A stretch of DNA of 64,000 nt from Aurantiacibacter arachoides. Lineage in GTDB: Bacteria > Pseudomonadota > Alphaproteobacteria > Sphingomonadales > Sphingomonadaceae. The stretch spans positions 2,046,001-2,110,000 of the forward strand of contig NZ_WTYH01000001.1 in the NCBI RefSeq assembly GCF_009827335.1, in the 5' to 3' direction. The notes below the pieces were generated by a model. It saw nothing but the letters and a program-made list of their open reading frames with translations. It was not told the origin of the DNA and searched no databases. Of the stretch, positions 10,672 to 19,309 are shown piece after piece; positions within the stretch are counted from its first letter, which is position 1, and each line of letters opens with the position of its first letter. The translations under genes were made by a program, and so were the position numbers.

Positions 10672-11352
10672 TCAGGCGCTCTTCGGCGGACCGGTCAGCG
10701 CGCTGAACGCCTCGATCCGGTCGATGCGGCCAGAGACGACCAATTCGTCATCGGGCAGGATCAGCGTGTCGGGCACGGCGTGGAGAAAATCCTCGCCCTC
10801 CCGCTTCACGCCCACCACCGTCACCTCGTAACGGCTGCGGCACGCGCTCATCATCAGCGGCAGGCCGACGACGGGCTCGGGCGCCTTCAGGCGGGCGATG
10901 GCGAACTGGTCGCCGAAGCCGATGAAATCGAGCAGCCGTTCGTTGACGAGGTGCGCCACCCGCTCCCCCATCTTCTGTTCGGGGAAGACCACGTGGTGGG
11001 CGCCGGTGCGCTCCAGGATGCGGCCGTGGTGCTCGCTGTTCGCCTTGGCCCAGATGTTCGGAATGCCGAGATCGGACAGCGCCAGCACCGTCAGCACGCT
11101 GGCCTCGATATCGCTGCCGATGCCGACGACGGCAGTCTTGAACTCTGCCGCGCCGAGGCGCTTCAGCGTGTCGATCTCGGTGCAGTCGGCTTCCACCACG
11201 TGGGTCAGTCGGCTGGCATGATCGCGCACGATCTCGGGATTCATGTCGGTGCCCAGCACCTCGTGCCCCATGCGTTCGAGCGTGGTGGCGACGTTGCTGC
11301 CGAAGCGGCCGAGGCCGGTCACGAGCACGGGTTCGCGTCTGTCAGCCGACAA
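10672..11352 (-). CDS. ktrA: potassium uptake regulatory subunit (TrkA/KtrA, RCK protein)
   Basis: 226 residues: an RCK-N Rossmann domain (VLVTGLGRFGSNVATTL near the N-terminus, with acidic residues EADCTEIDTL) and a C-terminal TrkA-C domain (VVGVKREGEDFLHAVPDTLI). It binds nucleotide and gates the KtrB/TrkH channel-like transporter from the cytoplasmic face. Its start overlaps the end of the transporter gene by 11 bases, so the two are co-expressed. The single RCK domain pair fits KtrA, not the duplicated E. coli TrkA. Confidence 0.92.
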   Translation of the reverse strand: MSADRREPVLVTGLGRFGSNVATTLERMGHEVLGTDMNPEIVRDHASRLTHVVEADCTEIDTLKRLGAAEFKTAVVGIGSDIEASVLTVLALSDLGIPNIWAKANSEHHGRILERTGAHHVVFPEQKMGERVAHLVNERLLDFIGFGDQFAIARLKAPEPVVGLPLMMSACRSRYEVTVVGVKREGEDFLHAVPDTLILPDDELVVSGRIDRIEAFSALTGPPKSA

Positions 11353-12673
11353 TGGGATTCTCCTCTGGATAACGATAGGGCCGGTCGCTGCCGCCCAGCG
11401 CCAGCGCGGTGGCCGCGGTAATGGTGCCCACGCGCCCGACGAACATCAGGACGGTCAGCACCAGCAGGGCCGTGTCCGGCAGGCTTGCGGTAATCCCGGT
11501 CGACAGGCCGACGGTGGCAAAGGCAGAAATGACCTCGAACAACACGTCGGCAAGCCGGATGCCGGTGACCGACATGATATACATGGTCGCGCCGACGATC
11601 AGCATCATCGCGATGAAGGCCACGGTCAGCGCCTGGCGCTCCACCGCGTGGCCGAATCGGCGGCCGAACATGCCCGCATCGCGACGGCGCAGCACCTCGG
11701 CCAGCACGATGGCGGCGAGCACCATGAAGGTCGTCACCTTGATGCCGCCCGCGGTGCCCGCGCTGCCGCCGCCGATGAACATCAGCACGTAGTTCACCAC
11801 CAGCGTCTCGTCGCGAAAGGCGCTGACGTCCAGACTGTTGAACCCCGCCGTGCGCGGCATGACCGCGTGAAAGAACGCATTGAGCGCCTTGGTGGCGAGC
11901 GGCATGGGGCCAAGCGTATCGGGATTGCTCCATTCGGTCGCCAGCGTGGCCACGAACCCGCCGACGAGCAGCAGCGCCGTGCCGGCCAGCGTCATCTTGG
12001 AATGCAGCGTCCAGCGGCGGGTATCCAGCCGATGCTCGCGCCAGTCCTCCATCACCGGAAAGCCCAGCGCCGAAATGACCACCGCCAGCGCGATGGGCAT
12101 CAGGATCAGCGCATCTCCCTGAAAACCCATCACGCTGTCGGAAAAGGTGGAGAAGCCGGCGTTGTTGAACGCGCTGACCGAGTGAAAGACGCCCTGCCAC
12201 AGGGCGGTGAGCGGTGCCATGTCCCAGCCGATGGCGAACCGCAGGGCAAGGATGGCAGCTACCGTCAGTTCCACCGTCAGCGTGATGCGGAATATCAGCC
12301 GCAGCAAGGAGGCTGTGTCCGACAGGTTCAGCCGATCCCGCTCCACCCGGGTGGCCATCTTGCTGCGCAGGCTGAACCCGCGCCCGGCCATCAGCCCCAG
12401 CAACGTGGCCGCCGTCATGATGCCGAGCCCGCCAATCTGGATGAGCAGCAGGATCGTTCCCTGCCCGAACGCGGACCAGTAGGTGCCGGTGTCCACCGTC
12501 ACCAAGCCCGTCACCGCCACGGCAGAGGTAGCATGGAACAGTGCGGTCACCGGATCGGTGAAGCGCCCCTCGGCGCTCGAGATCGGCAGCATCAGCACTA
12601 CCGTGCCCACGGCGATGAGGCCAGCGAACAGCAGCGGGATCAGCCGCACGGGATCGCGAAGGACGCGGGTCAT
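11342..12673 (-). CDS. ktrB: potassium transporter, TrkH/KtrB family
   Basis: 443 residues, strongly hydrophobic, with four repeated membrane-pore-membrane units. Pore-loop glycine motifs are visible: TSAVAVTGLVTVDTGTYWS, SAFNNAGFSTFSDS, PRTAGFNSLDVSAFRDE and SAFATVGLSTGIT. The GGGSAGTAGGIKVTT segment is the family's gating-loop region. It takes up K+ across the inner membrane, probably Na+-coupled or gated by the adjacent KtrA. It is 25 bases downstream of hemF on the same strand, an unusual operon partner. Confidence 0.93.
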   Translation of the reverse strand: MTRVLRDPVRLIPLLFAGLIAVGTVVLMLPISSAEGRFTDPVTALFHATSAVAVTGLVTVDTGTYWSAFGQGTILLLIQIGGLGIMTAATLLGLMAGRGFSLRSKMATRVERDRLNLSDTASLLRLIFRITLTVELTVAAILALRFAIGWDMAPLTALWQGVFHSVSAFNNAGFSTFSDSVMGFQGDALILMPIALAVVISALGFPVMEDWREHRLDTRRWTLHSKMTLAGTALLLVGGFVATLATEWSNPDTLGPMPLATKALNAFFHAVMPRTAGFNSLDVSAFRDETLVVNYVLMFIGGGSAGTAGGIKVTTFMVLAAIVLAEVLRRRDAGMFGRRFGHAVERQALTVAFIAMMLIVGATMYIMSVTGIRLADVLFEVISAFATVGLSTGITASLPDTALLVLTVLMFVGRVGTITAATALALGGSDRPYRYPEENPIVG

Positions 12674-12698
12674 CGCCTTGCAATGCCGCGCGTGCGGT

Positions 12699-13553
12699 TT
12701 AGCTCCACGTGACCTCGGGCGGCAGACTCATCAGGATCGCATCGATGTTGCCGCCGGTCTTCAGGCCGAACAGCGTGCCGCGATCGTAGACCAGGTTGAA
12801 TTCGACGTAGCGCCCGCGCCATTCGAGCTGCTGCGCTTTTTCTTCCGCCGTCCATTCCTGCCCCATGCGCTTCCTGACGATGGCGGGGAAGGCGTCCAGA
12901 AAGGCCTCCCCCACGTCGCGGGTAAAGGCGAAGTGGCGCTGGAAGGCCGCCTCGTCGTCGCACTCGAGGTGGTCGTAGAAAATGCCCCCCACCCCGCGGT
13001 GAACGTTCCGGTGCGGCAGGAAGAAATACTCGTCCGCCCACTTCTTGAACCGTTCGTAATAGGTCGGATTGTGTGCGGCGCAGGCGGCCCGCAGGCGGGC
13101 GTGGAAAGCCTCGGTATCCTCGGCGTAAGCGATCGGCGGATTGAGGTCCGCGCCGCCGCCGAACCAGGCGCTTTGCGTGGTCAGGAAGCGGGTGTTCATG
13201 TGGACCGCGGGCACGTGGGGGTTGGCCATGTGGGCGACCAGGCTGATGCCGGTGGCGGTGAATTCGGGCGCTTCCGCGCTCGCGCCGTTGACGCTGGCGG
13301 CGAACTGCGGTGCGAATACGCCGCTGACGGTCGAGACGTTGACGCCGACCTTTTCGAACACGCGCCCTTTCATCACTCCGCGCACCCCGCCACCGCCGTG
13401 GCTGCCATCATCGGTGTCGCGGTTCCAGGCGATGTAGTCGAAGGCGGCGTCCGATCCTGCCTCGCGCTCGATCGCCTCGAACGCGGCACAGATGCGGTCT
13501 CGCAGGGTTTCGAACCAGTGGCGCGCTTCGTCCGTTTGTCGTGACCAATCCAT
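12699..13553 (-). CDS. hemF: aerobic coproporphyrinogen III oxidase
   Basis: 284 residues from MDWSRQTDEARHWFETLRDR; the open frame extends upstream into pdeM but that part is not family-like. HemF hallmarks are present: DGSHGGGGVRGVMKGRVFEK, NPHVPAVHMNTRFL, WFGGGADLNPPI, the HNPTYYERFKKWADEYFFLP segment, and the C-terminal EFNLVYDRGTLFGLKTGGNI. It decarboxylates coproporphyrinogen III to protoporphyrinogen IX with O2 in heme (and bacteriochlorophyll, if present) synthesis. It is divergent from pdeM with 45 bases between the starts, and is the first gene of hemF-ktrB-ktrA. Confidence 0.97.
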   Translation of the reverse strand: MDWSRQTDEARHWFETLRDRICAAFEAIEREAGSDAAFDYIAWNRDTDDGSHGGGGVRGVMKGRVFEKVGVNVSTVSGVFAPQFAASVNGASAEAPEFTATGISLVAHMANPHVPAVHMNTRFLTTQSAWFGGGADLNPPIAYAEDTEAFHARLRAACAAHNPTYYERFKKWADEYFFLPHRNVHRGVGGIFYDHLECDDEAAFQRHFAFTRDVGEAFLDAFPAIVRKRMGQEWTAEEKAQQLEWRGRYVEFNLVYDRGTLFGLKTGGNIDAILMSLPPEVTWS

Positions 13554-13598
13554 GTAGGCGCTCTTGCCAAAGCGGCGGGCGGGCGGCAAGGGGCGCGC

Positions 13599-14306
13599 GT
13601 GGTTCCCGTTTCGTTCGCCTTTCCCTTTTGCGGGGACGAGTTTCGCCTCGTCCAGCAACGTGCGCTGTTCTGGCCGCGCGAAAACGCGCTGCTGGTGGCG
13701 GACCTGCATCTGGAAAAGGCGAGCTTCTTCGCCCAGCACGGACAACTGCTGCCGCCCTACGACAGCCGCGAAACGCTGGAGCGCGTGGCCCTCGCCATTC
13801 GTGAGACCGGGGCGAAGCGGGTCTATACCCTCGGCGACAACTTCCACGATTCGGCCGGCTCCGGGCGGATCGAGGAGCACGCGGCGGGAATGCTATCTGC
13901 CCTCACCCGCATGGTCGACTGGGTGTGGATCACCGGCAACCACGATCCGTCGATGGAGGCAAACAGCGGCGGCACGATCGCCGTCGAACTGGAACTGCAC
14001 GGCATGGTGCTGCGCCATCAGGCCATGCGGGGGGAAACGCGGCCCGAGCTTTCCGGCCATTACCATCCGCGCGTGCAACTGAAGATCCACCACCGCCATA
14101 TCCGCCGCCCCTGCGCGGTGGTGGCGCATAACGCCAATCAGACCTGCGGGCGGATGATCCTGCCCGCCTTCGGGGCGCTGACCGGCGGCATGGACGCGGC
14201 GGACCCGGCGATCCTGAAGGCGCTGCAACCTGCCACCGCCATCGACGCGGTCGTGCCGACCAGGCAGCGGCTGGCGCGGTTCCCGCTCTGGCGCACTGCG
14301 GCATAG
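13599..14306 (+). CDS. pdeM: ligase-associated DNA damage response endonuclease PdeM
   Basis: 235 residues from a GTG preceded by AAGGGG; no ATG is available upstream in frame before the hemF start. It is a calcineurin-like metallophosphoesterase: LLVADLHLEKASFFAQHG (DxH), YTLGDNFHD (GDxxH), WITGNHDP (GNHD), LSGHYHPR (GHxH). This is the PdeM/YcfD-like family encoded with ligase-associated helicase and exonuclease in many bacteria; those partners are not next to it here. The stop codon lies inside an 11-base tandem repeat. Confidence 0.9.
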   Translation: MVPVSFAFPFCGDEFRLVQQRALFWPRENALLVADLHLEKASFFAQHGQLLPPYDSRETLERVALAIRETGAKRVYTLGDNFHDSAGSGRIEEHAAGMLSALTRMVDWVWITGNHDPSMEANSGGTIAVELELHGMVLRHQAMRGETRPELSGHYHPRVQLKIHHRHIRRPCAVVAHNANQTCGRMILPAFGALTGGMDAADPAILKALQPATAIDAVVPTRQRLARFPLWRTAA

Positions 14307-14333
14307 GCGCGGCATAGGCGCGGCATAGGCGCA
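14299..14333. repeat. three tandem copies of GCGGCATAGGC
   Basis: Three back-to-back copies of the 11-mer GCGGCATAGGC at the 3' end of pdeM. The first copy contains the pdeM stop codon (GCG GCA TAG); the other two lie just after it. This is probably slipped-strand duplication of the gene's end with no coding effect. Confidence 0.85.
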
Positions 14334-14407
14334 GCCATACCCTCTGGCGCTTCCCCCGGTTACGCCTTACATAGCACACAGCAAAACCGCAGAATCAGGA
14401 GCGACCC

Positions 14408-14950
14408 ATACCACGTCCACCCCGCCGCATGATGGCCCCGCCGGTCAAGACCGGTCCGAAATACGATGAGTTCATCCAGTCCGACAAGGTCCGTGTCATC
14501 GACGACAACGGCGAGAACCTGGGCGTGATGTACACCAAGGAAGCCATGGAGCAGGCGGCCGAGGCTGGCCTGAACCTCGTCGAGGTTTCGCCGACAGCGA
14601 ACCCGCCGGTGTGCAAGTTCCTGGATGTGGGCAAGTATCGCTACGAGGCCCAGAAAAAGGCCAATGCGGCGCGCAAGACGCAAAAGACGCAGGACATCAA
14701 GGAAATCAAGATGCGTCCGAACATCGACGATCATGATTACGATGTGAAGATGCGCGCGATGAACAAGTTCATCGATCAGGGCGACAAGGTGAAGGTCACC
14801 CTGCGGTTCCGCGGTCGTGAAATGGCGCACCAGCACCTGGGCATGGATCTGCTGAAAAAGGTGCAGGAAGACATGGTCGAAACCGCCAAGGTCGAGGCAT
14901 TTCCGCGCCTGGAAGGGCGCCAGATGCTGATGGTGATCTCACCTAAATAG
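14408..14950 (+). CDS. infC: translation initiation factor IF-3
   Basis: 180 residues if translation begins at the ATA at 14408, 173 if it begins at the ATG at 14429. The ATA is preferred: AGGAG (14397-14401) sits six bases upstream of it but 27 bases from the ATG, and the extra residues [20 protein letters not shown] match the basic N-terminus usual in this clade. The N-domain ([14 protein letters not shown] equivalent), the linker [16 protein letters not shown] and the C-domain [19 protein letters not shown] are all present. IF-3 keeps 30S subunits free and proofreads initiator tRNA and start codon. A non-AUG start on infC is the classic basis for its autoregulation. Confidence 0.95.
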   Translation: MPRPPRRMMAPPVKTGPKYDEFIQSDKVRVIDDNGENLGVMYTKEAMEQAAEAGLNLVEVSPTANPPVCKFLDVGKYRYEAQKKANAARKTQKTQDIKEIKMRPNIDDHDYDVKMRAMNKFIDQGDKVKVTLRFRGREMAHQHLGMDLLKKVQEDMVETAKVEAFPRLEGRQMLMVISPK

Positions 14951-14953
14951 GCG

Positions 14954-14979
14954 GGAACGGCACGCGGGCCGAACGGGTT
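14954..14979 (+). promoter_or_regulatory. EcfG-like promoter with one mismatch (GGAAC-17-GGTT)
   Basis: GGAAC at 14954, 17 bases, then GGTT at 14976, nine bases before the ATG of the following lipoprotein gene. It differs by one base from the EcfG consensus GGAAC-N16/17-CGTT. The position is right, but a single mismatch makes it a weak call. Confidence 0.3.
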
Positions 14980-14987
14980 TGCATTTC

Positions 14988-15584
14988 ATGTCCAGGCTCG
15001 CCCCGACCCTCGCCCTTCCGCTCTTCATGCTTGCGGCCTGCGATGCAGTGCCCGCCGAGAGAGCGCTGCCTGTCGAAAGCGCCGATGCGGGCAACCCTTC
15101 CGACACGACCCGTCCGGTGGCCCCTCCTCCGGTCGCCAGCGCGACGACCGACCCGGCCGACGGCGTGAACGATGGCGTTCCCGATCTCATCCCCGCCCCG
15201 CTGACGCCCGAGGCCGAACGCACGGAAACCGGCGCGCGCAACGTGCTGCTCGCCTTTGCACGGGCGATCGAGCTGAGGGAATGGGACCAGGCGTGGACGA
15301 TGATGAGCGAGGCCGACCGCCAGCACTGGGACAAAGCCGAATTCGCCGCCCTGTTCGCTGACCTTCACGACATCACGGTTGCCGTGCCGACGGGAACGAT
15401 GGAAGGGGCCGCCGGATCATCCTTCTACACCGCGCCAGTAACGATCACCGGCGCCGATCCCGATGGGCGCCCGATTGCCTATACCGGCGAGATCGTGTTG
15501 CGCCGGGTCAACGATATCGACGGCGCCAGCCCGGAACAGCTACACTGGCATTTCGAAAGCACAACGCTGGACTGGACGCACTAG
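14988..15584 (+). CDS. lipoprotein of unknown function
   Basis: 198 residues. Start at the ATG giving MSRLAPTLALPLFMLAAC, a textbook lipobox (LAAC), followed by an Ala/Pro/Thr-rich spacer (TTRPVAPPPVASATTDPADG). The rest (RNVLLAFARAIELREWDQAW, MMSEADRQHWDKAEFAALFA, then PVTITGADPDGRPIAYTGEI and QLHWHFESTTLDWTH) has the look of an NTF2-like or DUF4878-type alpha+beta cone domain, which is an inference. It follows infC after 37 bases, with a one-mismatch EcfG-type promoter between them. Confidence 0.75.
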   Translation: MSRLAPTLALPLFMLAACDAVPAERALPVESADAGNPSDTTRPVAPPPVASATTDPADGVNDGVPDLIPAPLTPEAERTETGARNVLLAFARAIELREWDQAWTMMSEADRQHWDKAEFAALFADLHDITVAVPTGTMEGAAGSSFYTAPVTITGADPDGRPIAYTGEIVLRRVNDIDGASPEQLHWHFESTTLDWTH

Positions 15585-15596
15585 ACCTCTCCGCAG

Positions 15597-16253
15597 CTAG
15601 AACACCGTGAAATCGAGCAGCGTGAAACGCGCAGGCATGGTGGCAAACACCCCGTGGCCGCGGAACATCCGCGACCCGAAGGTGAGACCGATGGTCCCGG
15701 CGGAACCGAGCATGGCGGCAAATTCGCGCGGATTGCGCTGGCGGTCGGAACCCATCACCGAAATCCAGTTGGCGTCGAACATGACGGTGTGTTCGTGCTC
15801 CCCCGGGGACAGTTCGAACATCGTCTCGTTCGGGGAATACCAGCGCGCGAATTCGCTCCGCCCGCGCCCGCGCCAGTCGTCTCCGGCCGCCTGGAGATAG
15901 AGCGAAACGGTGCCGGGCAGATCGGGCGTCTCCTGCGGAACGAAGCGCGCCCCGCGCCGCGCATCGATGCGATAACGAAAGCGAATGCCGCGCGCCCCGC
16001 CCAATGGGCCGGCGGGGCGGGTGATGTAATGCACGTGACCGTCACTCGCGCGCGGTCCTGGAAAATCGAAATACCACCCGCGCCCGGCCGCCGTGGGATG
16101 GTCGGGCATCCCGACCGAATAGTTGCGCCCACGGATCACCGGGCCGATCTGCCAATCGATGGCTGGGCCCCCCGCTTGCCGGGCGAGTGCAGGAACGGCG
16201 TGGACGGCGACTGTGGCGCACGCGGCCGAAGTGAGGAAGTGGCGTCTGTTCAT
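15597..16253 (-). CDS. exported protein of unknown function
   Basis: 218 residues beginning MNRRHFLTSAACATVAVHAVPALARQ, a Tat-like signal peptide (RRHFL) followed by an AxA-type cleavage site. The mature domain contains IRFRYRIDARRGARFVPQE, GTVSLYLQAAGDDWRGRG and GTIGLTFGSRMFRGHGVF, a beta-rich pattern resembling carbohydrate-binding or jelly-roll lectin folds, but I do not recognise a named family. It converges on the preceding lipoprotein gene and stands alone. Confidence 0.75.
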   Translation of the reverse strand: MNRRHFLTSAACATVAVHAVPALARQAGGPAIDWQIGPVIRGRNYSVGMPDHPTAAGRGWYFDFPGPRASDGHVHYITRPAGPLGGARGIRFRYRIDARRGARFVPQETPDLPGTVSLYLQAAGDDWRGRGRSEFARWYSPNETMFELSPGEHEHTVMFDANWISVMGSDRQRNPREFAAMLGSAGTIGLTFGSRMFRGHGVFATMPARFTLLDFTVF

Positions 16254-16383
16254 TAAGCCTGATTAGCCCCTCACCACTGATGCAAACCTGATCGCGCCGT
16301 TGTGTTGCAGACAGCTTTGGCGGCTTGAAGCAAGGGCGCAAAGGCCTAGGGTACGCCGGGGATAGCGGGGGACGAACAGGCGC

Positions 16384-17796
16384 ATGACCGCAGCACGCAT
16401 CGGCTTCTGGCTGGGTCCGGCCCTGTTCGCGGCCACGCTGCTGCTGCCCCCGCCTGCCGGCATGGCCCCGCAGGCCTGGTGGATGGCCGGGCTGGTCGGC
16501 TGGGTCGCGGCATGGTGGATGACCGAAGCCCTGCCGCTGTCGGTCACCGCGTTGCTGCCGTTTGCCATAATCCCGCTTACCGGCGCGATGGACGCCAAGG
16601 CCGCGGCCAGCGCCTATTACTCCGACATCATCTTCCTGCTGCTGGGCGGGGCCTTCATCGCCCTGGCGATAGAGCGCACCGGCCTGCATCGCCGGCTTGC
16701 GCTGTTCCTGCTCGGCTTGGCGGGAACCGGGGGCGGCCCGTTCCGCCTGCTGCTGGCGGTGATGGTGGCGACAGCCGCGCTTTCCATGGTCATCTCGAAC
16801 ACCTCCACCGCGCTCATCATGATGCCGGTCGCGCTGGCCGTGCTGGCGGGCGGCGGCATGATGGAGGGCGAGCAGGATGGCATGAGCGGCGCCCTGCCGA
16901 TGGGCATCGCCTTTGCCGCCAGCATCGGCGGGCTTGGCACGCTGGTCGGTTCGCCCACCAACGCCATCGCCGTGGGTCTGGTGGACGAGGCACTGGGCCT
17001 GCGCATCGGCTTTGCCCAGTGGAGCCTCTACGGGCTGCCGCTGGTGCTGGTCAGCGTGCCGCTTGCCGCCTGGCTCATCGCCCGGGTCCAGAACATTGCT
17101 GCCCATCCTTTCGACAGTGCCGCCGCGCGCGCTGCCGTAGGCCGCCATGGCGCCTGGTCGAGCGCGGAGCGGCGGATGGTCCCGGTAGTGGCGACGACCT
17201 TTGCGCTGTGGATGGCCCAACCGTTGCTCGATCCGCTGCTGCCCGACGGCGCGCTGACCGAAGGCGGGGTGGCGGTGGTCGCCAGCCTGGCGCTGTTCAT
17301 GCTGCCGGACGGAGCGGGCCGCCCGCTGCTGACGTGGGCGGAGGCCGAACGCGCGCCCTGGGGCGTGCTGCTGATGTTCGGCGGCGGGCTGGCGCTTGCA
17401 GCGGGCATGAGCGCATCCGGCCTGGCCGACTGGATCGGCCGGCAGCTACTGCCGCTGGAGGCGCTGCCGATCATTGCCACCGCCGCGATCATCGTGGCCC
17501 TCGTCATCGTCATCACCGAATTTGCCAGCAACGTCGCCGTCGCATCGGGTTTCATCCCGGTCGTTGCCGCGCTGATCCCGGCGCTGGGCGCAGACCCGCT
17601 GTTGCTCGCCATGCCGGTGGCGATGGCGGCGAGCTGGGGCTTCGCGCTGCCCGCCGGCACCGGGCCGAACGCGATCGCATGGTCCACCGGGCGGCTGGCG
17701 CTGCCCCGGCTGATCCGCGCCGGGCTGGCGCTGGACGCGGCGGGCGTCGTGCTCATCGTGGGCACGGTGGTCCTGGTTTCATGGGCAACCGCTTGA
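16384..17796 (+). CDS. SLC13/DASS family anion symporter
   Basis: 470 residues, about 11-12 membrane segments. Both SNT-type substrate/Na+ motifs are visible: MVISNTSTALIMMPVALAVL in the first half with SPTNAIAVGL, and VIVITEFASNVAVASGFIPV in the second. The FIxLGG-like segment IFLLLGGAFIALAIERTGLH is typical. It should import di- or tricarboxylates or sulfate with sodium. The substrate is not predictable from sequence. It ends directly before the leader of the PLP enzyme gene, so read-through into that leader is possible. Confidence 0.9.
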   Translation: MTAARIGFWLGPALFAATLLLPPPAGMAPQAWWMAGLVGWVAAWWMTEALPLSVTALLPFAIIPLTGAMDAKAAASAYYSDIIFLLLGGAFIALAIERTGLHRRLALFLLGLAGTGGGPFRLLLAVMVATAALSMVISNTSTALIMMPVALAVLAGGGMMEGEQDGMSGALPMGIAFAASIGGLGTLVGSPTNAIAVGLVDEALGLRIGFAQWSLYGLPLVLVSVPLAAWLIARVQNIAAHPFDSAAARAAVGRHGAWSSAERRMVPVVATTFALWMAQPLLDPLLPDGALTEGGVAVVASLALFMLPDGAGRPLLTWAEAERAPWGVLLMFGGGLALAAGMSASGLADWIGRQLLPLEALPIIATAAIIVALVIVITEFASNVAVASGFIPVVAALIPALGADPLLLAMPVAMAASWGFALPAGTGPNAIAWSTGRLALPRLIRAGLALDAAGVVLIVGTVVLVSWATA

Positions 17797-17937
17797 TGCG
17801 CCGGCAGCGTGCCTCTAACAGGGCAGCAGATCGCCTGCCGGCGCAGAGGCGTCCCTGCGGAGGTTAGGGACGGGCGGCCCGGCGCGCCTTATCAGCTCCT
17901 GCCTTCCTGGGAGTGCCAAGTCAGGAAGGAAGCCGCC
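17797..17937 (+). promoter_or_regulatory. structured mRNA leader with sequestered ribosome binding site
   Basis: Three stems can be drawn in the 141 bases before the PLP enzyme gene. (1) TGCGCCGGCAG at 17797-17807 pairs perfectly with CTGCCGGCGCA at 17835-17845, with a smaller inner hairpin. (2) GTCCCT 17851-17856 pairs with AGGGAC 17866-17871. (3) CCTTCCTG 17902-17909 pairs with CAGGAAGG 17922-17929 across a 12-base loop, burying the Shine-Dalgarno AGGAAGGA that serves the ATG at 17938. This is the layout of a translational riboswitch or protein-controlled leader. It matches no SAM or SAH riboswitch consensus I know. Confidence 0.5.
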
Positions 17938-19269
17938 ATGGCCGATCACGACAGCGACCCGATGAATGCGGTCGATACCCCCACCCCGCGCCGCAAGCCC
18001 AAGCAGGAAATCACCGAGATCGGTGGCCGTCCCCTGAAACCCTCCACGCTGATGATGGGCCATGGCTACGATCCGGCCCTGTCGGAGGGTTCGCTAAAGG
18101 CCCCGATCTTTCTCACCAGCACCTTTGCGTTCGAGAACGCGGCAGCGGGCAAGCGGCATTTCGAAGGCATCACCGGCAAGCGGCCCGGCGGCGCGGAGGG
18201 GCTCGTCTATTCGCGCTTCAACGGGCCCAACCAGGAAATCCTGGAAGACCGCCTGGCCATCTGGGACGGGGCGGAGGATGCGCTGTGCTTTTCCTCCGGC
18301 ATGACGGCGATCGCCATCCTGATCCTGGCCGCGTGCAAGACAGGCGACGTGATCGTCCATTCCGGACCGCTCTATGCCGCGTCGGAGGGCTTCGTCGCCA
18401 AGGTCATGGCCCGCTACGGCGTGCGCTATGTGGATTTTCCCGCCGGCGCCACGCGCGAACAGCTGGACGCGGTGATGGTCCGTGCAAAGGCCATGGCCGA
18501 TGAAAGCGGCGGCGAAGTGCCGCTGATCTACCTCGAAAGCCCCGGCAACCCGACCAACGCGCTGGTCGACGTGGAAGCGGTCAAGGCCGCGCGTGACGCG
18601 CATTTCGATCCCGATCGCTGCCCCATCGCCATCGACAATACCTTCCTCGGCCCCCTGTGGCAGCGCCCGCTGGACCAGGGTGCGGATCTCGTCGTCTATT
18701 CGCTCACCAAGTACGTGGGCGGCCATTCGGATCTGGTGGCGGGCAGCGTGTCCGGCGCCAAGCGCTGGATCGACGCGGTGCGCGCGCTGCGCAACACGAT
18801 GGGCGGCATCGCCGATCCGAACACTGCCTGGATGTTGCTGCGCAGTCTGGAGACGGTGGAACTCAGGATGCAGCGCGCGGGCGAGAACGCGGAGAAGGTC
18901 TGCGCCTTCCTCAGCCAGCATCCCAAGGTGGAGAAGCTGGGCTATCTCGGCATGATCAAGGATCCGCGCCAGCAGGACATTTACGAACGGCACTGCCTGG
19001 GTGCGGGCAGCACGTTCTCCATGTTCATCAGGGGCGGCGAGGCGGAATGCTTCGCCTTCCTCGATGCGCTGAAGGTCGCCAAGCTGGCGGTGAGCCTGGG
19101 GGGCACGGAAACGCTGGCCAGCCACCCGGCCAGCATGACGCACCTCTCGGTCGCCGAAGGCCGGCGTGCCGAACTGGGCATTGCCGATAATCTGGTGCGC
19201 GTTTCCATCGGCATCGAGGACCCGGAAGACCTCATCGCCGATTTCGCGCAGGCCCTCGACGCGGTCTGA
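17938..19269 (+). CDS. cystathionine gamma-synthase/methionine gamma-lyase family PLP enzyme
   Basis: 443 residues from the ATG after AGGAAGGA; the reading frame is open further upstream but that is leader RNA. PLP fold type I: LCFSSGMTAIAI (cofactor phosphate region), PLIYLESPGNPTNALVDVEA, IAIDNTFLGPLWQRPL, and VVYSLTKYVGGHSDLVAGS with the Schiff-base Lys258. The C-terminal domain ends LAVSLGGTETLASHPASMTH, VRVSIGIEDPEDLIADFAQA. The family interconverts sulfur amino acids (cystathionine synthesis, O-acetylhomoserine sulfhydrylation or methionine cleavage); which reaction is unclear. The 50-residue N-terminal extension before the PLP domain is longer than in MetB. It is followed by a strong terminator hairpin. 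Confidence 0.9.
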   Translation: MADHDSDPMNAVDTPTPRRKPKQEITEIGGRPLKPSTLMMGHGYDPALSEGSLKAPIFLTSTFAFENAAAGKRHFEGITGKRPGGAEGLVYSRFNGPNQEILEDRLAIWDGAEDALCFSSGMTAIAILILAACKTGDVIVHSGPLYAASEGFVAKVMARYGVRYVDFPAGATREQLDAVMVRAKAMADESGGEVPLIYLESPGNPTNALVDVEAVKAARDAHFDPDRCPIAIDNTFLGPLWQRPLDQGADLVVYSLTKYVGGHSDLVAGSVSGAKRWIDAVRALRNTMGGIADPNTAWMLLRSLETVELRMQRAGENAEKVCAFLSQHPKVEKLGYLGMIKDPRQQDIYERHCLGAGSTFSMFIRGGEAECFAFLDALKVAKLAVSLGGTETLASHPASMTHLSVAEGRRAELGIADNLVRVSIGIEDPEDLIADFAQALDAV

Positions 19270-19309
19270 TCGGCGACGTGGGCTGACCGTCTGCAAATGA
19301 TGGGGGGCG

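Noticed and set aside
17797..17937. Known SAM-I, SAM-II or SAH riboswitch
   Set aside because: None of the consensus loops (for example CUUAUCnAGAG or GAGGAGCGCUGC) is present; listed as an unassigned structured leader instead.
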